This document shows positions 1-11,002 of a stretch of DNA of 64,000 bases, piece by piece. Positions within the stretch are counted from its first letter, which is position 1, and every line of letters begins with the position of its first letter. The DNA is from Auanema rhodensis (taxonomy: Eukaryota; Nematoda; Chromadorea; Rhabditida; Rhabditidae). The notes beneath the pieces are model-generated. The model had not been told where the DNA came from, did no database searches, and worked only from the letters and a program-made list of their open reading frames with translations. Made by a program: the position numbers and the translations under genes. Location: the NCBI GenBank assembly GCA_964057225.1, contig OZ059896.1, forward strand, positions 8,246,001 to 8,310,000, given 5' to 3'.

Positions 1-486
1 GAGTTTCCAATAATATGAACTTTCTCCTCTAATATTGGCAACTAATATTGTTGCCTTTTGCCTGTATTATGTAGTTGTCATAAGTCTAATTCATGAAGTC
101 TCAAGTTTCGTTGAGCATTTCTTTTTTTTGTTTTCATTTTCTTGAGCATAATTTACGATGGGACCTTCAGGCAAATCAAATAGTGCGTTTTTAATATAAC
201 TCAGTGCTTTGATTGAGCACGTGCCTTTCTTCTCGGATTAAATTTAGTTATATCGAGGATAAGGTTCAGTATTACCCTTTAACCGTATTGTTAAGCTGTT
301 CTGGTTATTGTAATTCCTTAAAGGCAGATAATATTTGTATGAACAATTCCTTTTCTAAATGAAATTATTTATTACTGACAATAAATTAATGTAGTTTTCA
401 CACCATTCCTCAGTTGATCTTGGTTTCGGCCTATATATGCTTAGTTTTGGACTATGCCAGACATTTGTCGCAATATAGTATAGAAG
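1..486. other. Leading intergenic sequence, no gene seen
   Basis: AT-rich sequence with stops in all frames at short intervals. I see no exon with a matching splice site. It probably contains the promoter and 5' leader of the methyltransferase gene that starts at 487. A distal part of a neighbouring gene outside the window cannot be excluded. Confidence 0.4.
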
Positions 487-2297
487 ATGGCATGCTTCCG
501 TGGAACTGTTATTACTGGTTTTGAGGATGTTGCCAAGCAGGAGGTTAATAAGATGGGTATTCGGTCATCTTGTATTAGAGGAGCTGTGTGTTTTAATGCA
601 GAAATCGAGTTTATTCCTCAGGTCTGAGCTCGTCTGTTGCGTAATGTTTTTGACATCCTTCAGTGTTTACAATTGAGATCAATTGATAACTTGTTTGCCG
701 TGTTATATGAGAATCCTATTTCAGAATTACAGTCTCTGGATACTGAGGTAAAGGTTATTAAACAATAAGTTATTGTACGCGAAAAAAGTAAATTCCTTTT
801 CCTTTTTTTTGCATTTTATTATGAAGTTCTTGAAGAAGAAAAGTAAAATTTTGATACTTGATATGGTGTAGTATACTATACTTATATTGTGAAAAAGCAT
901 AGTTCTTGTTTGAAATTTTCATCCCTAAAATTTAAAACTAGCTTTGATAAAATTTCCTTGGATTTGGGCAATTTGATTAGCTCTACTTAGCTTCAAAAGT
1001 TTCAATTCAACCATTGATTTTCTGTGGGGAAATATCTCTCATATTAAAGGAAGCTCTAAATCAAATTAAATTGACAACCGAATATGTGAATTGGTCTCTG
1101 GGTATTAAATGCTGGCAAACAGCTTTTGCACGAAAAATTGCTGGAGGTCCTGAGGGTTTGGAGGTAAAGCAATTTCTAATTAGATGGTTTCTAATATTTG
1201 TTTGAAAGGAAAACATGCGGAAATATATTAATACCGGGATACCAACGGTTTCTGATGAAAACTCTCCAAGATTTAGGTTCTTTGTCGATTTCCAAGTTTA
1301 ATTAAACTTTCGTAATGAACCAATTCAGAGTAACTTGTAACCGAGCAGGAGATAAAAATCAACATAAGTTCTCATCAATGGATGCAGCCCGAGTAATGGG
1401 TGCTAAATTGAATAACATGTTTGGTTGGATACCAGATATGAAACACTTTGACATTGAAGTTATCCTGAATATTCGTTCAGAAATGGTTAGGTTTTTTTTA
1501 TTCTATAACATAACATATAAATTTCTGGTGTTCGTTATGATAGCTCTGAATTCGGATTCATTATTTCGTAGAAACATTGTTGCTTTTGGTCCAACTACAA
1601 TGCGCTCTACAATGTGCTACTGTATGGTTTCTCTTTGTAAACCTCAAAGAAGTTTCTTTCATCATAAGGAAACGTAAAATGCATTATTTTTCAGATCAAT
1701 TAATATTAGATCCAATGTGTGGAGGAGGGTCAATTCCCATAGAAGGCAGTTTAGCATTTCCTGAAACAATTTTTGTGGGTGGTGACCATCATGACAAAGC
1801 CATGGAGCGTTGCTACGAAAACTCAAGAGTATGTATCATCCAAAGCATTTGATAAAGGCGGTTTCAGAACTTGACCGGTAAACCTGATTTTTTGAAATGG
1901 GATGCTTTGAACTTACCGTTACTGGATGGAAGTATTGATGCAATTGTAACAGATTTGCCGTAAGTTATTTTTCCTATATTTTGGAAATTCCTACAAATCT
2001 GTAAAGGTAATAGCTATTTAGTTTTGGGAAAAAACTTGGCTCTACAATTGATAACAGAATTATTTATCCAAAGCTTCTGTTGGAGTGGCATAGAGTTGTA
2101 CACAAGGGGGGTCGAATTGTTGTCATGACTCATGATAAAAGAAGTCTAGGTTTGAATTTATTCATATATATATGTTTTAAAAATCATCTTCAGAAAATTC
2201 TTTGCGTTCATTAGAAGGAAAATTTAAAATAATTAATAAGCTTGCATGTAATCAAGGTGGACTGACAACAATCTGTCTTGTTTTACAAACGTTGTAG
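487..2297 (+). CDS. THUMPD3: THUMPD3-like tRNA (guanine-N2) methyltransferase
   Basis: Spliced model of 397 aa. Exons: 487-621, 664-747, 981-1163, 1209-1276, 1329-1485, 1528-1636, 1695-1828, 1868-1959, 2022-2149, 2194-2297. The N-terminal part resembles the THUMP region (LRSIDNLFAVLYE). FRVTCNRAG and FGPTTMRST follow, then the Rossmann-fold SAM motif DPMCGGGSIPIEG (about residue 251) and the catalytic-type TDLPFGKKLG (about 318). The family, with its partner TRMT112, makes N2-methylguanosine in tRNA. Human THUMPD3 has about 507 aa, so this one is shorter, mostly in the linker after the THUMP region. Two 42-nt introns need care: 622-663 carries an in-frame TGA, and 1486-1527 ends in TG rather than AG. 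If the second is retained, 14 residues are added and the frame is kept. The start is the first ATG giving the conserved N-terminus. Orthology rests on motif order along the whole protein. Confidence 0.88.
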
Positions 2298-2804
2298 GAA
2301 AACTATATATGATTATATTGAATTGAATATAAAAATATAATGACACAAATGAAAACAATGCAAAAAATTGACGTTTATGATGAGAAATTATGAAAATGAA
2401 CTATTTCGAGTATGGATAATTAGTTTCAAACTTTCCGATTTATAAAAGGTCGTATAGGAGCGGGGAGTGAAGTCTGATAAGCTTTATAGGTTCCTACAGG
2501 CTGATAAAAAGGTGATGAGCCAATAGGTATCATTAATGCTCTTCGTATTCTGTCGCATTCCTAAATAAATTCCAATGACTTTTGCAAGAAATTTAAATAG
2601 TGCACACCTTCTCATTAGTACTTATATTGTTTTCGTTATTGAAAAGTACTTTTGTTGGAAAGCCGCTCTTTTCGCACAAGTTAGAATGTTCAATAGAGTC
2701 ATAGAAGGTGGCCAGATGGACAATCTGATTATTATATTTCAATTATATATTTCAAAAAATATTTATTTGACTCATTTTACATCAAATTTGATTATTTTCA
2801 AATA
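2298..2804. other. Intergenic, no gene seen
   Basis: AT-rich spacer between the 3' end of the methyltransferase gene and the convergent - strand membrane-protein exons. I see no exon with splice signals, only chance reading frames. Confidence 0.4.
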
Positions 2805-3494
2805 TCAATATTTTAAGAAACCAACCTGTTTCTTATCCTCTCGCCATCTTCTAAGCTTACAAAATGTATATACTCCTAGTACTATAGTCAACACAAGTAT
2901 AATCGGTAGAAGAGAAAATGTTGAATATACTATAAAGAAAAATAATCAAATTCAAAGTAAGCTTATTGTTCCAGAAAGGAGTTTTCTCTAACTTTTCTTA
3001 TATAAGCGCTCTGAATAATTGAATAACAAATATGAGTTCTTCTCAGATTTGTTTTGCAACCTGGGATAAAATGTATTCATTATGGCCGGCTGATGTGTCA
3101 TATGTAGGAAAAATGTTTTTTTTTTCAAATGAAAGAAGCTGAATATATCTTAAAAACTAAACATTATTCCAAATAGTTGTCTGACTAACGGGCATTATCG
3201 AGCTTTCGTGTATAATATATAATAAATGAAAAAATATCAAGAAACACTTAGAAAAATATCAAAAATGATTTTTAATAGATTTTTAAGCGTATGTTGAAAA
3301 GTAAAGCCTTGTTTCAATGTTTTTTATACTTAACACGGAGAACGAGGTGTTTTATTCATTTTCGAGTAAGTAATATAAAAATAAAATTTGACTCGCTGAC
3401 ATTTCAATCTTGAAAGTTAGTTTGTTTTCCATTATATAATCCATATTTATATGTACACAAACACACAAACACATTCATGTATATTTATATATAC

Positions 3495-3535
<41 letters not shown>

Positions 3536-3949
3536 CTCCTTTTGAAATACTTACTATTTCCTCTAGATAAGTTGGAATCGCCAGATTTATGACCAGTTAG
3601 AAATGGAATATTTGTAGCCAAGTGATTTTGTATAGTCACCGCCATCCATTCTAATTTTTTCAGTTTTTGTAAATCTCTAAAAATAAAAGTTTAAAATAGG
3701 TTTGACAAAGCAGAAAATAAGTATATTATAAAGGAACTGTTTGGTTTTTAATCCGAGCTATTTTTGAACGACAACAATAAATTATACAATTCATTTTGAA
3801 GAAATGGAAAATAGACAATGATTTTATATATTTTCTAAGCTAAATAAGAACCATTTTTCAACCTTCACACATTCATATTAGTGAGAGACGTGCTTATGGC
3901 GTTGAGCATACGCTTTCCAAGCTACATCTATTGCTACTTTCTCATTTCC
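2805..3949 (-). CDS. C-terminal exons of an unidentified single-pass membrane protein (partial)
   Basis: Three exons on the - strand join in phase: 3912-3949, 3555-3676 and a last exon from about 2945 to the stop at 2805-2807. They read ...KVAIDVAWKADLQKLKK..., then a polar stretch (TGHKSGDSNLSRGNI), then a hydrophobic segment (FSLLPIILVLTIVLGVYTF) followed by basic residues (CKLRRWREDKK) and the stop. This is the pattern of a type I membrane protein end with a short cytosolic tail. Donors GTATGC and GTAAGT and acceptors TTTTTAG and CTTTATAG are good, but the upstream acceptor at 3950 lacks a pyrimidine tract. The 5' part was not found and may lie in 3950-5050. I do not recognise the family. 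The TA microsatellite at 3487-3536 lies in the last intron. Confidence 0.42.
3487..3536. repeat. ATAC/AT microsatellite
   Basis: A short run of CATA repeats passes directly into about 14 AT dinucleotides. It lies in an apparent intron of the - strand membrane-protein gene. Confidence 0.95.
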
Positions 3950-5626
3950 CTGTTCCGTTTACATCTCTCATTCCATATATGCCATCTCGCGTTCACGATC
4001 TCTTTCACCTTTCTACTCACTGCTTTTTTTTGATATTTTTTTCCAGGAATTGCCAAAAAAAAATTCGAAAATATGAAGCTCTGGATGAAAACAATTATTC
4101 TAAGCAAGATTACATGCGAATACGGTTCTAAAACAAACATATACGTGCAGAGAATACAGAGAATACTGAACGACATGACAAATTCTAGAAATAAAAAAAT
4201 TAAATAGTAAAACTTGGTTATTAAATATTACATACCTCATTTTATTAATTAATAAGCTTTTGAAAAAAATAAAAGAAAGTAATATAGCATCAAATAAATT
4301 TTGTACACGTCATGATTTTATCTAAGGAATGAAATAGAAAACAAAAGAAACAATTCGCTGATGTTAGGTATTTTGAAGATTATAAGGAAAAAAAGATGAA
4401 AACGTTTTAAACTTCTTTTCATTGAAATTAATTTCAAGAATCAATGAATTCGAATAGCTGTTGCTTAGCAATTTAATAGAATAAATTAAGAAGATATATT
4501 CGAAGTTAGTAGCAAAACCTAATAACCAAATGATGTTATTTTTTGTTTTGCAAATCCAATAATGGAAAAAAAAACTCAATTTCTGTCTCTTTGGGATATG
4601 AAGAAAGATGTGGAAAAAGACTATGCGACCTGACAAGGCATAAACAACTCGTTTCAAAATGAGATCTGACGAAGGACAAACGTGCTTCATTCGGTAAAAT
4701 ATAAGCATATCTTAGCTGTTTTTTAAATAAAAGTGTGAGAAGAACATAATAACGAACCATTTCTTATTCCAGTTCCCATTAAATCTTCGGCAGCGAATGA
4801 GACGGAAAGGAGAACTTAAAAAAAACATAGCATTTTCAGGAATTTCAGTGTGGAACCCTATTTCTCTTTGTTTCTCTTTTCCATTCTTTTGAAAGCTGAA
4901 TATTCCGTTAAATTCTTCCCTGCTCTTCTATCGTTTACTTTTTTCTTTTTGCTCCTGCCTTCTATCTTTAAGTCTTCTGAAACATTCAAAGTTTCATTAA
5001 GGACCCTGGTGAAACAGCGGACGACAATTTTAAGTATTTCCATTCAATCTTTCAAATCAAGATGTTAATACTAGTTCAGCAAAATCTATGGGAAGCAGAT
5101 TTCTGAATTATAAAATAAATTGTTTCCAAAGAACGAATAGAAGTTCAGCTCTTCTTCCAAATATTTAAATGTTTATAGCTACTCGGAATCAGCGTAACTT
5201 TAACAAAATGGGAAATTTAAAAAAATAGTTTCAGTATAACATATTAATGAAAACTATTTATAAAACATTAGAGTTTGGTCTGTATCGTAAAGGTCAAAGC
5301 AACAAAAATACGATTAACCATTTTATAACTATAGCATCAACAACACTAGTTACATGTTCCCCATCTGTTCACAGAGACGAGGGCATGGAATGACCCCAAC
5401 CCAACTACACACACCAACGTACACTCATATGACATTTTATTTTTATTAACATATAGAAAAGTTTTATTTTATCAATAATACTAGAAACAATGACAAAATA
5501 GAATTTAAATTTTATTTTTAACTGTTTTTAAAGGAATAGTATCTTACAAGACAATTATGGATTGCTAATTTGCATTTCTAACTCTGTTTCACGTAAAACG
5601 TATTATTTTTAGTTGATAATACACTT
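3950..5626. other. Unresolved region, possible missing 5' exons of the - strand gene
   Basis: The - strand has open stretches with protein-like runs near 4560-4760 (LRYAYILPNEARLSFVRSH) and 4858-5043. I could not link them by in-phase splicing or assign a family. The + strand has one isolated exon-like run at 4047-4131. None is strong enough to call as a gene. Confidence 0.3.
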
Positions 5627-6609
5627 ATGTGGTTAGCTTTTCTTGGATCCTTTATTCCCTTAATATTAACAATAATGGTATTTGGGTGCGGAAGAAAGCA
5701 GACAGTAAGTTATCCTGTTGAAAAAAAATTATTTAAAGAATGTAGAGTTTACTTGGAGAAGCTTCGAAACATTTTCAGAATCATGCTGTTATTCGAAAAA
5801 TTTTCAACAGTATGTGTTCATAGGAATTAGATGATTTGTATCGAAAACAATGACAAATTTTTGTTATTAAAAATATAAAATTATGATAAAATTTTGAACT
5901 TGGTTATGGATTTTCAGAAAACTTCTCAAAGTATTTCTCCAGAGAATTCACAAAATGAGAAAATAAGCCGGTATAAGATATTTACGTTTTTTGATATTAT
6001 ATTCGCATATATGTATATTAAATATGCTTCAAATTAACATGATTAAAATATCAGAATCATTTTTTGAGAATGCTTTTATTATTTAGTCAGTCGTTGGTTG
6101 ATTCAACTATCAATTCAGAAGATAGAATCACAGACTTGAGAAGCGTATCACCAAATGAGACACCAATCATAACTATTCATGGGCAACATAATGGCCTTAT
6201 ATTCAAGCCAACAGGTGGATTTTACAAAACATTTCTTGAGAACTCTGGCAGCAAAAAAATTGTTTTTAAAGTTAGTAAATATATCTGTGTTAATTTAATT
6301 TCATCGTTAATTATTCATAATTTAGATAAAATGTTCGGACAATCAAATTTATAAGTTTGATCCTGTTTATGATTTTATTGAACCATATAGTTCGACACAA
6401 CTTAATGTACTTCGTCACAATGGTGCTTCAAAAACGGATAAAATGATCATAGTTACAGGAGAGGTAAAATAGTTCAACTACATAATATGTTTCACAGTGT
6501 ACGTAACCTTATGCAGACTTTGTCCGAAACAAATATTAATCCCAAAGAAGAGTTTGAGAAACTAAGCGCTACAGATATATTAACTGTACCTCTTATAGTT
6601 AAATGTTAA
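5627..6609 (+). CDS. Small MSP-domain protein with N-terminal membrane anchor
   Basis: 181 aa from exons 5627-5704, 5918-5970, 6087-6270, 6326-6463 and 6517-6609. Residues 1-22 form a hydrophobic signal or anchor segment (MWLAFLGSFIPLILTIMVFG) followed by GCGRKQ. A polar linker of about 40 residues leads into a major-sperm-protein fold: LIFKPTGGFYKTF, then KKIVFKIKCSDNQIYKF and PVYDFIEPYSSTQLNVLR, ending in a beta strand TDILTVPLIVKC. The IKCSDN and PVY.FIEP motifs are typical of the nematode MSP/SSP family, used in the sperm cytoskeleton and signalling. The family is usually soluble and about 110-130 aa, so the anchored form is unusual. It lies 286 bp upstream of an SSQ-like sperm gene on the same strand, which supports a sperm role. 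TTTCACGT lies 40 bp before the ATG. Confidence 0.85.
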
Positions 6610-6820
6610 AATTAAAATATTATATATTATATATAATTATATAATATTTGTTAAATGTGAAGTACTGTATCATATTTTTTATTCAGTTTTTTCTATTTTT
6701 TTCTTTACATAAAATATTTGTATAAATATATTGCTAAATATTGGTAAATAATTTAAAAATAAAGAAAATAACATTTTGAATTAGTGTTAACGTGTGTTTG
6801 AAATTGACGTAACATACGTC

Positions 6821-6851
6821 TTTCACGTCACGTAGATAAAAAGTATAAATA
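6821..6851 (+). promoter_or_regulatory. Compact promoter of the SSQ-like sperm gene
   Basis: Within 75 bp upstream of the ATG are TTTCACGTCACGT (6821-6833), AGATAA (6834-6839), which matches the GATA-type site known from nematode sperm gene promoters, and a TATAAATA box (6844-6851). The spacing fits a short, self-contained promoter. Binding by a GATA factor is inferred, not shown. Confidence 0.6.
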
Positions 6852-6895
6852 GCTGGAACTTCCATCTTACTGGCCATTTCAGCTCTGCTGTAACA

Positions 6896-7698
6896 ATGGA
6901 CCAGTCCGCATATTTCAATGTCCCTGGACAACCAAAAGCTAGTGGTGGAGCTCCCAAGTCTACTTCAGCAAGCTCTGGCTTTTCTGCTCCCAGTGGTGGA
7001 GCTCAATCATGCTACATGGGTGTAGCAGGCAATAAGGCTTCTCCAGCTGCTTCATGCTATATGCCAAGCCCTGGTATTAATAGTTATACCTGTTAACAAT
7101 TTAAATAATTACTTAGGATATGGAGGAGGGTATTCCAACACATCTCGCCCTGTCACTGAAGTTTCTATTGAAGGTTATTAAGAAGTCCGATTGTTTCTTA
7201 AAAAAAGTTATAATTCTAGGAGGATCGACCATGACTGCTCTTCCTGGAGCTGACATGAGTGGAGGTTCTACCATGACTGCTCTTCCAGGAGCTGACATGA
7301 GTGGTGGATCTACCATGACTGCTCTTCCAGGTGGATTCTCGGGAGGATCCACTATGACTGCTATTGGTGAAATGCAACCAATGTCTGGTTAGTTGTGACT
7401 TTAATTTTCTTTCACGTTGTTAACTACAGATGATACTAAAACTGCAATTGGCGGATTCGCTCCTGCACCAGCTCCATATGCTCAACAAGCAATGGGTTTG
7501 TTTATATTGTAAATGCTTATGATCCGAAATCCTTTAGGGGCTCAATCTGTTTACTGTGGTGTCAAGGGTCCATCATCATCTCCATCCTATGCTGCTCAAC
7601 GTTCAGCCCCAGCTCCAGCCAATGGAGGATCTGTCTACTTTGGAAGTTCATCTTCGGGATCAACTGGAATGCAATCTCAATACTTGGGTCCAAAGTGA
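6896..7698 (+). CDS. SSQ-like (sperm-specific family, class Q) low-complexity protein
   Basis: 209 aa from exons 6896-7073, 7117-7173, 7220-7387, 7430-7495 and 7538-7698. The protein is rich in Gly, Ser, Ala and Pro. Exon 3 holds four near-identical copies of GGSTMTAL(P), with the spacer PGADMS between the first three. The ends carry Cys-Tyr pairs (QSCYMGV, ASCYMP, SVYCGV) and the C-terminus is QSQYLGPK. The STMTA repeats and overall composition match the nematode SSQ family, whose members are expressed in the male germ line and have no known biochemical activity. All four introns are phase 1 and fall at glycine codons, so each internal exon can be gained or lost without a frameshift. No signal peptide is visible. 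The DNA of the repeat copies is also nearly identical, pointing to recent expansion. Confidence 0.85.
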
Positions 7699-8260
7699 TT
7701 TGTATGTGAAATATATATATATTTATATATTTGAACTGATAAACTTTCTGAACTTAACACAAATGTTTAAACTATTAAAGTAATGGACTAAAAAAATTAG
7801 AATAATGCGAATAGATTATACAAATTCTTTCAACTATTTTCAAGTTCAATCAAGAGAAGTGTAACTAAGAATATCATTAAGAGTACTATGCTTACATCAT
7901 ATTGACATAGCCATCTTTGTTTCAATAGAACTTCAAAGAGATGTTTGTCTCATTATTTTAAAATTTTATACGAAGATAATTTTATCGTGGTTCATGCGCG
8001 GAAATTTAACTTCTTTAGCTGCACTTTTGAAAATCAAGAGCAATTTTTTGTAGTTACAGTTTGTCAGTAGATTTAATTCAGTATCGGTTTCGTGTCGTTT
8101 TGTAGCCATTATCTAGCAATATCTAAGTTAATAATGTTCAATTTTAAAAGAATTAATTTTCCGTCATACGAACAAATTTTTTGTTTCAAAGAAATATATC
8201 TCTCAGATAATCCCTCCCTTTTATTCAATAGCATATTCAATTCTTATTTTAGTTTCAGCC
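7699..8260. other. Intergenic, no gene seen
   Basis: AT-rich spacer with stops in all frames. Its last part is the probable outron of the chemoreceptor gene: TTTCAG at 8253-8258 lies two bases before the ATG and would suit spliced-leader addition. Confidence 0.45.
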
Positions 8261-9581
8261 ATGAATTTGACCACGACGCCTGAAGGACGACCACTGGCTG
8301 TCTTCACTTTTGCGGTATAAGAAAAAAACTTATTAATTTTTACATATATTCATTCTTTAGACGGCTTTCACAGGCATGTGCGTTAATTGGTATGTTCTAA
8401 TTTTTATTGGAAGAGTATCAACTCTTCGAAATTCGTTTGGGCAATTGACCGCTGCACATGCAACTGCAGAAACATTTTTACTGACAGTGTTTGCATTTTA
8501 TTTTTGTCCTCTAGTATTCTTGTAAGTATATACTGGTATATAAAACATAATTATTTCACATTTTCAGTGAAACTGAAGTTTTAAAGAATTTAGCTCATTA
8601 CTTCGCTGTTTTCTTATTAGTTTGTTATGATGTTTGCAATTATTGCCATCTTTTGATTTCCATGAATCGTTTGACTGCTATCATGTTACCTTTACATTAT
8701 GATACCATCTTCAGGTATAATAGAAATTATTTTTTTCACCAATTCATATTACATATTCGTAAATTTTAGTTCAAAAAATACAAGACGAGCAGTAATAGCT
8801 GTGTGGATTATTTCTATTTTAACTTGTCTCTGGCTTTATGGTTTGGGTATGTTTCTTATACTCCGAAATGCATTTACTATTTATTAATATTTTTTAGAAG
8901 ATTGTGGTTTATTTTATGCAAATGATTATTGGCATTTTCAATTTCGAACAAATCCTGTTTGTAACACTATCGTGTGGTATGGCGATTTTGTTAAAGATTT
9001 TACAATGGTTATTATAATTGTGGTTGTGGACACAATTACCGTTTGCAGAGTTGCTGCTTTGAAAGCCAGAGTAATTTATTGTATGAACATTTATATCAGT
9101 TGTATAATATTTTCAGTTTGCCAAAAATAGATTGTCTAGCAGAACAGTTGATGAGACAAAGTTTTTGAAACAAGCATGCGTGCAAGCCACTGGCTTTGCC
9201 ATTGAACTAGTATCTTATTTTATTATTGCAAATCGTGTAGAAAACCGATATTTGAAATATTTTTTAAGCTCATATGCTTGGATTCTCTTACACTCTGTCG
9301 ATGGGTAAGTATAATTTATAATATAACTCTCGGAAAGTACAAAATGCTTTGAGAACTTTATCATCTCTTTATTTTAAACTGAAAACGATGAAATCATTTC
9401 AACTAGCACTTTACTCGTATGAGTTTTGTATTCATAATTATCCTTTTTCAGAGCAATTACAATTTATTTCAATAAGGAATTTCGTGATTTCAAGAAACTG
9501 AGAAAGCAAAGTAAAGCTGTCGTTAGTGAGAAATGGAGCACAAAAGTTTCTGCCTTAAAGGTAGAAAATATAAATTTGTAA
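8261..9581 (+). CDS. Serpentine 7TM chemoreceptor, SRX class
   Basis: 307 aa from seven exons: 8261-8314, 8361-8521, 8568-8714, 8770-8840, 8898-9070, 9117-9304 and 9452-9581, all in phase. The sequence has seven hydrophobic segments. LRNSFGQLTAAHATAETF after TM1 and CHLLISMNRLTAIMLPL at TM3 are the signatures of nematode SRX receptors. An extracellular loop with DCGLFY and VCNTIVWYGDF follows, and then a basic cytosolic tail (FRDFKKLRKQSK). Length fits the family (about 300 aa). Such receptors act in chemosensory neurons; the ligand cannot be predicted. It stands alone, whereas SRX genes often occur in clusters. Confidence 0.85.
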
Positions 9582-10138
9582 TAAAATATAAATAGAATAG
9601 TAATTAAAATTCCTCTTGAACTTAACATATTATGGATAAGTGAGCAAAATAAAATTAAAAAAATTCAAACAGTTTTATGTATTTTTTTTGTAGAAATGGT
9701 TTCAGAAGGTTTTTAAATATTAATACGAACTAATGCTACTTGTTAATCTCGTTTCATTTTCATTATTTCAAATACTTATACAAAGATGTTTATATATGTT
9801 TCATATTTTCTATATTATTTATAAGTCTGTGGAAATAAAATATAATGCTAAGCAATTGTTTTTTTGAATTTACATCTCATAATTGGAACTATACAAAACA
9901 AAGTATTTTAAACTGTAATAATATGATAAATATAATTAATTGAAAACATGTACGGGTGGTATAATAGCCAATTAGTCACCAAAAAACATGTGGATGAAAA
10001 AATTGAGTGATCACACCTCTCGTATATAAACGAAACGACACAAATTTCATCTTCAAATTATGTTATTTTATTTGTTATTATGTAATACATATACACACAC
10101 ATATATATATATATATATCTGTATTTTGATTATTTCAG
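9582..10138. other. Intergenic with a short AC/AT repeat
   Basis: No exon seen. A mixed ACAC and ATAT run lies at about 10091-10118. TATTTCAG at 10131-10138 abuts the next ATG and is a likely spliced-leader acceptor. Confidence 0.5.
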
Positions 10139-11002
10139 ATGAATATGCACCATCGACTCCTAGTTTTTCTTTCCGTTGTAGCTGTTGCTGCTGCTCAAGT
10201 AGCTAATGTTGCAAACAGAACAAGATTGTCAAAAATAGGCGCTACTTTTGGCGTGAAAGTATTCAATGATAAGCAAATGACTGAAGTAATAAGAACAGGC
10301 ATTATTATTAATGTTAATCAGTTTGATTTAGGTTTTAGCATGTGCTGATCCTACGATTTATAATACCGATACAATGGATAATACACAAAAAAGTATGTTA
10401 TTTTAAATAATATATTAATTTTTCAAATAAAATTTCAGAAATAAGAGAGTGTGCACTTAAAACATGCAACAAAGATACATTGGGTTGCTATCCAGTACTT
10501 TTGAAAGCTAACAGCGCTGGTATTCTATAATATTTTGTTTGAAACAAAATGATTTTTGTTGTTTAAGTTAACTCCTGCCTCAAAAAAATTGGAAGCAAGA
10601 AAACAGCAACAGATTTGTTAGATGCAGCGCTTGACGCTTCTACCCCAGTGTTGCGTGCTTTATTCAAAGAAGTAAGTAGATGATAATACTGCAAAATTTT
10701 CTTTAATTTGTTTCTCTTCAGGTTATAACAAAAGTTAAAAACGATAAAGGCAAAGGACTGAAACAATTAAATGTCTATGAGAATGCTTACAACAAAGTTT
10801 GTAACATTGTTAAAGTTAAGTTGATAAATGATGTTTGCGTTAAAATTCACAAGGTATTGAACCAAATATTGAAACAAAACGTGAATTGAGTTATTTTCAG
10901 AAAATGACCAACAAGGAATTTGGATGTGCCATACAGAACATTGGTGGATTAGTTAATTTGAAAGCAAAAAACTATAAATGCAATACTTTGCCTCAATCTT
11001 AA
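10139..11002 (+). CDS. Secreted cysteine-rich protein, family not recognised
   Basis: 208 aa from exons 10139-10285, 10332-10392, 10439-10519, 10568-10671, 10722-10853 and 10901-11002. A clear signal peptide (LLVFLSVVAVAAAQ) is followed by a lysine-rich mature part with ten cysteines in short blocks: VLACAD, ECALKTCNKD, GCYP, NSCLKK, KVCNIV, NDVCVK, FGCAIQ and YKCNT. The pattern suggests a disulfide-bonded, mostly helical extracellular protein. The start codon lies directly after TATTTCAG, so the mRNA is probably trans-spliced. No enzymatic motif is visible and I do not recognise the family; a nematode-specific secreted family is the most cautious reading. The exon phases are fully consistent, so the gene model itself is firm. 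Confidence 0.78.

Noticed and set aside
2575-2991. 138-codon + strand frame
   Set aside because: Antisense to the membrane-protein exon, no family motif, and low-complexity composition typical of AT-rich chance frames.
4047-4131. Exon-like + strand run ending DENNYSKQDYMRIRF after TTTTTTCCAG
   Set aside because: No upstream + strand exon in phase could be found and the - strand gene occupies the neighbourhood, so it stays an isolated frame.
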